DNA of 64,000 nt, taken from Hoplostethus atlanticus (lineage: Eukaryota; Chordata; Actinopteri; Trachichthyiformes; Trachichthyidae). Positions 22,801 to 33,600 of this stretch are shown here, in pieces (position 1 is the stretch's first letter; each line of letters starts with the position of its first letter). The notes below the pieces were generated by a model, which was not told where the DNA came from, ran no database searches, and worked only from the letters and a program-made list of their open reading frames with translations. The DNA lies in assembly GCA_034670405.1 (NCBI GenBank), contig JAXDDX010000046.1:1390001-1454000 (forward strand), in the 5' to 3' direction. The position numbers were made by a program, and so were the translations under genes.

Positions 22801-25800
22801 ATAATGTAAATATCTTCTGAAATAATTGGAAATTGCATTCACCATTCGGTCTACACACACTCATCTGTTTTATTTAACATGATCAAACAATAAGAAGACA
22901 AATATAAAACAGATCGGTGGAACCACCACCGTATTTCACTGTAGGTAGGGTGTTCTTTTCTTTAAAAGCTTCATTTCATCATCTGTAAACAAAGCTCTGA
23001 TCTGCATTGCTAAAGAGCTCTAATTTTGATTCATCGGTCCACAGAACATTTTCTCAGAAGGATTTAGGTTTGTCCAGGTGGGTCTTGGCAAAGATCAGTC
23101 GGGCCTTCTTGTGTTTCTCTTTCAGCAGTGGGGTCTTTTGTGGCCTCTGACCATAAAGCCCTTCTTGGTTCAGTGTCCGGCGTATGGTACCGGCTGAAAC
23201 CATTACCCCAGACCTCTCCAGGTCATCATTGGATGTCATGCGAGGTGTTTTTTCAATGGCTCTCACCAACCTTCAACAACATCTGAGATCAATTTTCCTC
23301 TTGCCACCACGTCCTGGGAGATTTTTAACAATTCCATGAGCAGCAAACTTCCCAATAACATTGTGAACTGTAGAAACAGGAACACCAAGGTCTCTTCGAG
23401 ATGGCCTTGTGAACGCTTATGTTTAGTGATTATAATTTAGTGAAATTATAAATTATTTTGTCCCGCTTTCAGAAATCTCATTATGTTGTTATTGCTCAAT
23501 TATGCAGCTCTACGATTCCTTCCCTTTACTGATGAGACGTTTGCCAGGGCCACATCAGACACTCCTAAACATCTGGAAGGAGGTGAAGGACTTGATAAGA
23601 GCAGAGCTGAAAGAGCACAGACAGGACCGCGACCCCTCAGAGCCAAGAGACTACATCGACTGCTACCTGACTGAGATTGAGACGGTGACGAGCTGTAGAA
23701 ATCCTCAATTACACTGTCTGGATTTAGAGAGTAAAAATAGATTGGCATTACTTGTGATGTGTTGGTTATGATGATATGTTCAATTCACATGAAGAGATTT
23801 TTGTAATATCTACTTGTTTTGATACATATCAGGGGCCGTATTCACAAAACATCTTAAGGCTAAAAGTAGCTCCCAACTTGCTGATTTAGGAGAAACTCTT
23901 AAAAATGAATGGGCGTGTCAGTCCTAATTTTAGGACTCCTACATTTTTGGTCTAAGAGTATTTCACAAAGCGTTCTAGCGCTAAAACCAGCTCCTACATC
24001 TGTGAAAAGTTAGGGGTAGTCAAGAGGACTCCTAAGTCACTAAGACCAAATCACAAACAATCCTATGCTGGTGTGTGAGTGCCCAAGGACACTGTACACA
24101 CTGAGGCGATAGGCGATAGAGCCTCGGGTGCTGAGCCTCCTCCTAATAAATGCAATAAATATTTAGAATTATAGATTACATGTTAATATAATCTGCGATG
24201 ACATGTATAGCAAGGTTCATTTATGTATAAATACATTTGTTCATTTTTATAAAGGCTAAATACATTGAATGATAGAGAATACTTGACTAATCAGTAGCCT
24301 GTATTATTCTTGGTTTCATGTTTAATCAGTGACACTTAGCCTACATTTTTATTTTGAAATCCTCTTAGTGGTAAGAAGAAATGTTTTGTGAATACGGCCC
24401 CAGAACTACCCACTGCTAAGATACCACAATGACATGGCATTTTTTTTTTCATTCTTAGCATAATTTCCTGTAGGTTGTAGTTAAAGTGCAAAGGTTCAAT
24501 TTTGCCTTGCCCTGTGTCTGACAGCACTCTTGTAAGACCTTATCACTAACAACATTTGCCCTTTAACTTTAGTCTACTAAAATATATTTATTTTTATTTA
24601 TTTATAAGTATATAAGGTCATATTAAAATGTTTCCAGTAGCTTTCCAGTAAGTACTAAAGGGTTTTCAATCTGGACCTGGATTTGTTATACAGTATGTTT
24701 TACAGCTTTTCTCAGTCGCTTTAGTACATTTCTTGAATCATCCTTAAGATTTGCAAAACAGTAAGCGCATTTCTCGAAACAATTGGTACAAACAGAACCA
24801 CACAATGGATTACCTGCAAAAGCCCGTAACTTGCTCAAAATACTTAGTTCATCTCTCAAAAGTAAATCTTTACGTCAATGAACATGTCAGTCCATCAGAA
24901 TGACAAGTCCTTGTGTCATTGAGTACAAACAAGATAGTCAAAATGCTTAGCCATGTTGTCAATATAACAGTTACTCTGATGGAAACTATGGTGAAGGGTT
25001 TGATGACAATGATTGAAAATGCACAAGGCTGCACTTTTTCTGTCTGGCATATATCAATTTCAAAAGACATTTACAACAAATAATTGTTCAAATTGTCAGT
25101 CATAATTGTCATTTACCTAAATGTGCTAAAATATTTGCAAATGGTAACAAAGAGAAATGCTCTTTCTGTCTTTCTGCGCAGGTAACAAAATGTTGTGAAG
25201 AATTTCACATATTGTTTTGACGACTTCAACTGTCATTGGAGAATTGAGCCAAAGCAACTGAGAAAAACTGTAGTGAAAGTCAAGATTCATCAATTCAGAA
25301 CACATTTAGAAAAAAAGTCTAATGGAAATGCTTGATATGCTTGACAGATTATGACAACTGGTTCAACCATTTTGCATGTAAGGACTTATGCAATGAAATA
25401 ATGCCTAGATGTTCTGGGGGGTGAGACTATTCAACAGAGAACCAATATAATACATTTTGATCAGCATGACATAAACTATTGATAATGTAGGAAACAGCAG
25501 ACAGTTGTACATAACTATTTGCATGAATGTGCTAAAGCATTTGCAATTTGTTCAAAAGAATGAGAAGCTTATTTTATGATGTGCACAAGTGACTAGATGA
25601 TGTGGAGGTTGAACAAGTAGTTTTGAGAATTTCAATTCTGATCTGAGAAAGCGACTGAGTGTAAAAACTGTAATGTATATATTTGCTTGTATTCTTAGAG
25701 GAGGGAGGATGCTCAGAATACCTTTTATGAGGATAACTTGGTGATTTGTGTCCTGGATCTGTTCGTGGCTGGCTCTGAGACCACATCCACCACGCTGCGC

Positions 25801-27471
25801 TGGGCTTTTCTCTACATGACAAAGTACCCTGAGGTTCAAGGTAGGGACATTCAGCAGCCACGCCACATTGCTCAGAAATGTGGATGGAAAGTCGCTAAAG
25901 ATCATCAAAGTCGTCAATGTTAATTCAGTTTTGAAACACTGTGCCAGTGTTTATACAAGTCCACACCCATCAGAGTTTTACACTGTACAGTTATGAGGAA
26001 AGGCTTGTGAACCCTTCTGGAGAAGATTTGTTGAGGCTCATAAGGCTGGAAAAGGCTACAACAGCATTTCAGCATCAGTCTACAGTCAGACAGATTATAT
26101 ACAAATAGACACAAATTCAGCGCCGTTGCTACTCTCCCTACGAGTGGCGTCCAGCAAAGATCACAGCCAGAGCACGCCACATAATAGTGAAAGAGGCAAG
26201 TAATTGTCACTGAAAAATCAACACTGTTAACACTGGACAATTTTCTGTACAGATGCCCTGAAATGCTCACTGCATTATGTAGTAATTCAGTTTCTGTTTC
26301 CTCCTTAATTTGCCCCTGCTCCAAAGCCATTTTCATCACTAAAACTTATGGTGTATCCTGAAAGCCTCTTGATGAAATACGCCCTTTTCTATTCGTCTCC
26401 TGTTCCCCAGAAAAGGTCCAGGCTGAGATAGACAGAGTGATTGGACAGTCTAGACAGCCAACCATGGCGGACCGTGCCAACCTGCCCTATACTGACGCTG
26501 TCATCCATGAGATCCAGAGGATGGGCAACATAGCTCCTCTCAGCGTTCCTCATGTCACCAACAGGGATGTCCACCTGGGAGGCTACATAGTCCCAAAGGT
26601 CATTCCTCAAGCAATGTATTTTGTGCTGTAAAATCTATAACGATGTATCAATACGTTTGTTTTTTCTTTCATAAATTGTCATTTTAATCCAATCATCAGG
26701 GTGTCACAATAATAACCAATCTGACCTCGGTGCTGTTTGACAAGAACGAGTGGGAGACGCCCTCCACCTTTAACCCAGGACACTTTTTAAATGAGGAGGG
26801 CAAGTTTGTGAAGCGAGCTGCGTTCTTGCCTTTCTCTGCTGGTAAGGAGAGAACCACAATAATTACTGATTTGAAATATCAAGTGTACATACACATATAC
26901 ATGCAAAGTACAGTGGTTTTATACGCATGGTGAACATCCATGTTCACAAGACACCTATCTTGGAATAACATGGGGGGAATTCAGTATTGGCAGAGCTTTA
27001 AGTTTGTTTTCCCTCCGAAGGACTTCAGAGCCCACCAGGGGGTAGGAGTTGAAAGAGATACATATGGGTGTGAAGTATATAGAGTCTGGTAGTGAAGGCT
27101 ATAGCAATAACACCCAAGAGGGCGTTCGTCACTGTGGTTATGGGTACAATGATGATGCAACTAGTTTACTTACTCCTTGGTTACCGCAACAGTTGGCATA
27201 GCAACCAATTCCACCTCCTATAAAGCCCTCATGAGAATTATCACCATGTTGTTGTCTTTGATCAAGTTGAGAATGTTTTTCTGTCCCAGGTAAACGAGTG
27301 TGTCCCGGGGAGAACCTGGCCAAGATGGAGCTTTTCCTCTTCTTCACCTCCTTCCTGCAGCGGTTCACCTTCTCCATGCCTGCTGGTGTGAAGCCTTCAC
27401 TTGACTACCGCTTTGGGCTCACTCTGGCCCCGGCTTCCTATGAAATCTGTGCCACCCTCCGTCAGGAGTAA
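19873..27471 (+). CDS. Cytochrome P450 family 2, tandem copy A (9 exons)
   Basis: Endoplasmic-reticulum haem-thiolate monooxygenase of the CYP2 family, close to the fish CYP2J/2N/2P/2AD group; I cannot fix the subfamily. Exons: 19873-20076, 21611-21773, 22355-22504, 22584-22744, 23508-23684, 25699-25840, 26411-26598, 26700-26841, 27290-27471. Sizes after exon 1 are the CYP2 series 163-150-161-177-142-188-142-182; total 1509 nt, 502 residues, no stop. Landmarks in order: N-terminal anchor, proline hinge [13 protein letters not shown]-helix WKQQRRF, I-helix [11 protein letters not shown]-helix [13 protein letters not shown], and haem loop FSAGKRVCPG with the Cys ligand. The start is MDSVSS at 19873, with AAAAATGG context; an in-frame upstream ATG at 19708 is not shared by copy B. 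Compared with B, exon 1 lacks one Phe codon in the membrane anchor. Introns 1 and 5 carry Harbinger- and mariner-type insertions. Confidence 0.93.
20189..21436. mobile_element. Harbinger-type element 1 (CYP2 A intron 1)
   Basis: Inverted ends GGGCCGTATTCACAAAACA and TGTTTTGTGAATACAGCCC, flanked by a 3-bp duplication CTG. Copy B has the intact empty site GAGACCTGTTTTATG. A 3-bp CWG duplication fits the vertebrate Harbinger group. It carries only the Myb/SANT-like ORF, with no nuclease ORF. Confidence 0.85.
20562..20963 (-). pseudogene. Myb/SANT-like ORF fragment of Harbinger element
   Basis: 133-codon frame inside the Harbinger element, with [20 protein letters not shown] at the N terminus, followed by a lysine-rich helix and [13 protein letters not shown], a trihelix or Myb/SANT-type DNA-binding pattern. 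Harbinger transposons encode such a protein beside their nuclease. Here it looks shortened and the nuclease partner is missing. Confidence 0.65.
22760..23413 (-). mobile_element. Tc1-like relic in CYP2 A intron 4
   Basis: Minus-strand frame 23054-23269 has [20 protein letters not shown] and [17 protein letters not shown], the Tc1 transposase N-terminal region. The left edge has CAGTTCTGGCCAAGATTATT. The same relic lies in copy B, so it predates the duplication. The catalytic region is mostly gone. Confidence 0.8.
23833..24400. mobile_element. Harbinger-type element 2 (CYP2 A intron 5)
   Basis: Same ends as element 1 (GGGCCGTATTCACAAAACAT...GTGAATACGGCCC) but only 568 bp, an internally deleted derivative lacking the Myb ORF. 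Flanked by CAG on both sides; copy B retains the empty site CATATCAGAACTACC. Confidence 0.85.
24703..25670. mobile_element. Mariner/Tc1-type MITE, possibly two nested copies (CYP2 A intron 5)
   Basis: Starts CAGCTTTTCTCAGTCGCTTT and ends GAAAGCGACTGAGTGTAAAA + ACTG, with TA on each side. Copy B reads straight through (TATGTTTTAATATTG), giving a single TA. An internal end-like sequence AACTGAGAAAAACTGTAG near 25257 suggests two related elements joined or nested. No transposase is present. Confidence 0.7.
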
Positions 27472-27921
27472 TTCTGTCCAATAGAAAAGCCCTTCAAAAA
27501 CCAACAACCATTTTTGTTATTGTCACTATTCACAATTGTGTCATTGTGACAACAGTTTTAGGCCTCTGCTGATAGATTGGGCCGATATTGGCATTTTATT
27601 AAAGATCAGATATCGGCCGTCGCGTGGTCCACTGCTGATATGATCTTTTTTTCTTTGCACACTTTTATTTATTCATTTAATTTTCCAGTATGTTTTGGTT
27701 GTTAATCAGTAGTAATCAATCTCGGGGTTTCCCTGCCATTGAATAGGCGGGGTGGGTCACCCTGACTTAAAGAGCTGCTAACCCTGAAAGAATTTCATTA
27801 GTCTGGGTTTCAGTGGGTTTTTAGTGTCACATGATGGTCTAAATGTTGTTTCACAGGCTTTTCCACCCTGACAAGAATTACATTTTTGGGGGAAACACTA
27901 AATACTTATTTTTTTAACATG

Positions 27922-27927
27922 AATAAA
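27922..27927 (+). terminator. Candidate AATAAA polyadenylation signal, CYP2 A
   Basis: AATAAA about 450 bp after the stop, preserved in B at 42035. No closer canonical signal was seen. Cleavage site unknown. Confidence 0.35.
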
Positions 27928-28170
27928 ATGGAAAAATCAAAAGGTATTGAATGTCATTTCAAAATATCGGCTACCGGCAGCTTCAGTACATAAATATCTG
28001 TATGGGTATCCCCTTTGAAAAACTCATGTTGGTTGGACCATAGTTTGGACCCTGCTGAAATTCAGAATACTGATTGTGGGACTTTGCAGACACCTTAAAT
28101 TCTGTTATACATGATTCAAATATTGTAGAAGAAATTGTATCTTTTTTTTTTTTTTTTTTTAAATGTTCAG

Positions 28171-28960
28171 GGCCCATATTCACAAAACATTTCATCTTAC
28201 CACTAAGAGGACTCCCAAATAGCAGTAAAAGTTTTTAGCTAAGAGTTTCCTCTTAAAACCTCACAAAGCTGCTGAGACCAACTTTTACTAAGGAATGGGG
28301 AGAGAGCTTAAGAGAAAGGGCGGGGTTGACCCCGTTGCTATGGATGATGTCACAAGCTTACTTCTTATGCCCACAGTGATTGGCTGATAGGGGATGGGTC
28401 TCTGTCAGTGATTTCATCATAGAAATACTGTAAAAGGAGGTATCATGTTTCCATATGCAAATAAAGATTTCAAAATAATGTAGGCTAAGTGTCACTGATT
28501 AAACATGAAACCAAGAATAATACAGGCTACTGACTAGTCAAGTATATGTTCAGCAGTTTTATTCTCTATCATTCAATGTATTTAGCCTATATAAAAATGA
28601 ACATACATGTATTTATACATAAATGAACCTCGCTATACATGTCATCGCAGATTATATTAACATGTAATCTATAATTCTAAATATTTATTGCATTTATTAG
28701 GAGGAGGCTCAGCACCCGAGGCTCTATCGCCTATTGCCTCAGTGTGTACAGTGTCCTTGGGCACTCACACACCAGCATAGGATTGTTTATGATTTGGTTT
28801 TAGTGACTTGGGAGTCCTCTTGAATTCTGCAACCTCTGCCCTTCCAAAAATGTAGGAGTCCTAAAATGAGGACTGACACGCCCATTATTTTTAAGAGTTT
28901 CTCCTAAATCATCAAGTTGGGAGCTACTTTTAGCCTTAAGATGTTTTGTGAATGCAGCCC
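28171..28960. mobile_element. Harbinger-type element 3, 3' of CYP2 A
   Basis: Reverse-oriented relative to elements 1 and 2: it begins GGCCCATATTCACAAAACAT and ends GATGTTTTGTGAATGCAGCCC. Flanks are CAG on the left and CTG on the right, so the duplication is not exact. It shares internal sequence with element 1 but lacks the Myb ORF. Confidence 0.75.
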
Positions 28961-29019
28961 CTGATGACTTTCTCATGTCATGTTTTATCATATCCTGTTC
29001 ATTTGGGATTTGACCCTTG

Positions 29020-29280
29020 CTCTTAGCACTTGTCTTGTCTTCACGTATTTGTCTGAGTTCTTGTTTATTAGCTGTTGTTTATTTGTTTCAATTATTTGTC
29101 TCATTTGTTTAATTAAAAGTAGGTAGCTAACTTATTGCACTTTTAGCACTGGATCTGCTCTTAGATGCTTGTTTAGGAAGGAAATGCACTTACGATTTCT
29201 GGTGACTAGTTGTTGTCTTGCCTACGTTGAACGCACTTATTGTAATTCGCTTTGGATAAAAGCGTCTGCTAAATGTAAAT
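29020..29280 (+). mobile_element. L2-like LINE 3' tail
   Basis: Tail with TTTGTCTGAGTTCTTG and CGCTTTGGATAAAAGCGTCT. The last part has a counterpart in unit B at 42200-42270, so this insertion probably predates the duplication and was trimmed in B. Confidence 0.65.
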
Positions 29281-29665
29281 TCCCAATTCAAAATAGAAAA
29301 TTGCATCCAATTTTGGAAATGTTCAGCCCTGGGATATGCAAAATGCAAAAATAATACTGTAGAGATGTTTTTTCAATTTTCTAATTTGTGTTTTGAGGTT
29401 TGAAAAAATGTGTGGTAGTTTTCGTTTCAAGGTCATACCACGAGTTGATTGGCCAGCCACCACTGTGTCGAAAGGTTTCAGCCAGTTTAGACGCTTTTTA
29501 CTGCCATCCAGTGGTTAATGTAGAATTGACACGTTCACATTCAGAACCACTGCTGTTGCTGCCCAGGAAACTCTTTCAATTATTTGGGCTAAACTTTATC
29601 AGTAAAATATTTTATTCATTCATTTTACTTTGTAAAACGTTTGATATTAATTCTTAAATCAACTT

Positions 29666-30234
29666 TTTATTTTTTTTCAAAGTTTTTTTCCACTTTGCCT
29701 CCAATAGACACATCAGTATAGAATAAATCATCATACGGGGAGAGTCGCTGTGTGTTCTGCATTATGACTTTCTTCTATGTCCCCATACCCCCACAAACAC
29801 TCTTATACACAGACTCCAAACCAACTTCTCTCTCAGAGGGGGACTCAGTAAAAGGCCCGACACTTACCCCCCCTAACATGCAGGCCTATTTGTTTTCCGG
29901 GAGCTGAGTGGTGGTCACTGCCGGCACTCCCGCAGCAGAGTTCAGAGCAGTGGCCCTGGGACATTGAGCGAGTGTGGGGCCAGCCGCACGGCGGAGAAAG
30001 CAAAGACGATTGGCCATGCAGTGAGAGCGAGTAACAACCCTAGCCCTCCCCATGAGTTTCCCCATGACTTGATCTGCTTGGCTAGCCGGAGGTAACCCCC
30101 TTTTACGCATGTAAGTAAGAATCATCTCCTCCCACTCCAGCACTGTACACTTCTCAGAGCCGGGGGGCCCGGGATTCGAGACCCTCCCCTGGGTCTAGAC
30201 TTTGGCGCCGGTCCAAGCAGAATAACAGTTGTAG
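29666..30234. other. Spacer between CYP2 duplication units
   Basis: Unique sequence between the two units. A minus-strand frame at 29886-30143 (85 codons, with MLEWEEMILTYMRKRG) ends in a GC-rich stretch. It resembles retroelement gag-like proteins of fish only faintly; I do not call a gene. Confidence 0.3.
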
Positions 30235-30627
30235 CTGTCTTGTACTACTGCCGTAAAGCAGAGCGGCGCTGAAAACTCTTAAAGGAACAGTAACAATTTA
30301 AGCGTTGACCAGAACCTGGCAGTCTACAGGCTCACATCTGCACGCATCAACACAAATTATAGAAACGTGTATATCTTATGATTGCTTATATAACGGAGAC
30401 TGTTGCCACGTGATTTACAGCTAAATCCATAGCTTCATTTCATTTATATAAGACGTGTCTCTATGGAAACGCGCGCTAGCCACCTAGCCGCTATTTACCC
30501 AGTGGGCGGTCTTGACCAACTTCCGGTTCAGCTACCTTATAACCAGACGTCAAAGTTTTCTCTGACACAACAGCAGGACTAAAACACATGTTTTCATCCC
30601 AAAGCGAAGGAGAGCTTGTTTGTAAAA

Positions 30628-33600
30628 ATGGATTCAGTGTCTTCTGCATTTGTATCCCTTGTTCACTGGGTGGACGTCCAGAGTCTGCTCCTCTTCTCTG
30701 TGGTCTTCTTGGTCATTGCAGATTATGTGAAGAACCGTCAGCCGAGCAGCTTCCCTCCTGGACCCTGGGCTTTACCTTTTGTGGGGAACATATTCTCTGT
30801 TGACTTCACTAAGACCCATGAGAATCTGACTCAGGTAGATAAACAAATGTTAGATATAAATCTCTGTCAGCACTATAAATTGATGGGACACATGTCACTG
30901 TTATTAAACCATCCACTTCCTATTACAACCAAGATCTTCAGAGACCTGTTTTATGCCTGCCCCTTGTTAATGTTTTTTCCTGGCTGTAACACTATCCAGG
31001 CCTCTACCTACCCTTTGCTATCAACTTCTGCTTCCTCTCCATTCACATACCCATATCTTAAGCACAAGGGCAGATATGTGGGAGTCATGCTCTCCGTCTA
31101 CTCAAATCTCCTTGCAGTTAGCAGAAACGTTTGGGGACGTGTACAGCCTGAGAATGGGCCAGAAATGCATAGTGGTGTTGAATGGCTTCAAGATCCTGAA
31201 AGAGGCTCTGGTAATGCAGGGAGACAGCCTGTCAGACCGACCAATACTTCCTCTCCAGGAGGATATAGCCCACGGTCAGGGTGAGAGAACTTCAAACATC
31301 TCTGTACATAATCTATAGGGAAGCATTAATGAACAGTGAATATATGTTACACAGCTCTGTCTCCCTGTCTATCTGACAGTTGTTGTCACTTTCAAGAAGG
31401 TTCAAAACTTGCTACCTTTTGCCAAGGTAAATATTCTTGATTTGGCCCTGGGAGGTGTGTTTCTGCTAAACACTACCCTGACCCTTCCTCTTAGCACTTG
31501 CCTATTTGTCTTCACTTATTTGTCTGAGCTCTTGTTTATTAGCTCTTGTTTAATTGATTCACTTATTTGTCTTAGCTCTTGTTTATTTGATTTACTTATT
31601 TGTCTCATTTGTTTAATTAAAAAGTAGGTAGCTAACTTTTTGCACTTTTACCTTAGCACTGGTTATGCTCTTAGATGCTTGTTTAGGAAGGAAATGCGAT
31701 TTCTGGTGACTAGTAGTTCTCTAGTTTACAAATGTTGAATGCATTATTGTAAGTCGCTTTGGATAAAAGCGTCTGCTAAATGACTGTAATTTAATGTAAA
31801 GAGAAAGGGAGAGTTGGCAGAAAGTAGTTGAGGAACAGGAAAAACCTGCCTGTAATCTAACCCTAAATATTAGGATTTGTGTGTTTGTATGCACACATCT
31901 GTGTCTTTCCATTTTCAATTGAGCCTGTTGTTTAAGATGTACTGTATCTGTGATCTTTAAGATAAACCTACCTTTGTTTTCAACTAGTTTTCAATAGTGC
32001 CTTAAATCCTCTCATGACCGATATGCAGCATAGGACTAACTCTTGAAAAGAGAAACATAAAGCAAAGAAAAGGAAAACAAAACAACAACAAAATTAAAGA
32101 TAAATTACAAAGCCATGGTGAAGCATGTGAAGCATTAGATATGTTGTTTGTGTAAACAAAAACTTTTGACAAGTTTGTTTAGCACCTGAACATTTCCCAT
32201 CAGGTATAGTTTTCAGTAATGGGCATTTGTGGAAGCAGCAGAGGCGTTTTGCACTTTCTACCCTCAAATACTTTGGAGTTGGCAAGAAGTCCCTGGAACC
32301 CACCATCCTGGATGAGTTTACGTATTCTGCCAAAGAGATTGCTGGCCATAAAGGTGAGTAGTGGATACATATTGACACATTTGGAATGAACAGAAATACA
32401 ATTTACAGATATAATTGTCTGTAACTGTCCAGGAAAGCCCTTCAATCCCCACATGATCATCAACAATGCTGTCTCCAACATCATCTGCTCCCTGGTTTTC
32501 GGTCATCGCTTTGAGTACGGTGATGAGAAGTTCATGAAACTGATAAAGAAGTTTGACACTGTTCTCGAGATTGAAGCCTCCATTTGGGCACATGTAAGTA
32601 ATGTATACAGTTCTGGCCAAGATTATTGGCACCCTTGCATTTCATGCAGATAATGTAAATATCTTCTGAAATAATTGGAAATTGCATTCACCATTCGGTC
32701 TACACACACTCATCTGTTTTATTTAACATGATCGATCAATAAGAATACAAATATAAAACAGATCGGTGGAAGCGCCACCGTATTTCACTGTAGGTAGGGT
32801 GTTCTTTTCTTTAAAAGCTTCATTTTATCATCTGTAAACAAAGCTTTGGGTTTCTTAATGTAATCCCTGGTTCTTTGATAACAGAGTGAGGTGTTTCACT
32901 ATGGGAATCGCCTCAGCGTGACCAACTACGGACGCTCCAATGACACCACGTCTGTCAGTGACAGACAGGTCGAACTGTGCTTGGGGCACGGCCCCTCATA
33001 TTACCACAGTCAACCAGCCCTCTCAAAGCATCAAGGTTTCTTTCTGTGTCTATGCAAGGAGGGAAGTGATGGTGAAACACCTCACTCTGTTATCAAAGAA
33101 CCAGGGATTACGTTAAGTAACCCAAAGTTATTTTTCTAACTTTGTTCGGTGTTTCACTATGGGAGATATAGACCACTCCCGGATTGCATAAGCTTCCCGA
33201 AGCCATAAACAATGTTGCGGCAGGTTAAAGCTAAGAGCAATACTGTTTTCAGTGAAATAAACTTCATCCCCACTGCCTCTATAGGCTCAGATAGATGATG
33301 AGAAATGGCATCTAGCACCACCGACAGCTCCCATATAGGGACCAGGGACCTGGAAACCGGGAGCTTGCGGCGTGCACCCTTCATAAAGCGACAAACCAAA
33401 GGATGCTGCCGCACAGGCTTATCCCCGAAGCCGACATGACATGCCGAGATGGCCGCCAAGTACACTTTAACTGTAGAAAAGGCCTTCCCCTTATCTACTA
33501 ATTCCTGCAGGTCAACCACTGAACACCACTGAATGGTGTGCTTCAATTCGCACCACTCCTCAAAAATCCGCCACTTCTTTACAGCACTGTAAAGAGAGCG

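Larger units (their letters stand above)
19483..29660 (+). repeat. Segmental duplication unit A (CYP2 copy A and flanks)
   Basis: Direct repeat with 30237-42655. The left edge is at TGTCTTGTACTACTGCCGTA in both; the right edge is near TTGATATTAATTCTTAAAT. Exons, introns and 3' flank are closely similar, interrupted only by insertions private to one copy. Confidence 0.9.
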
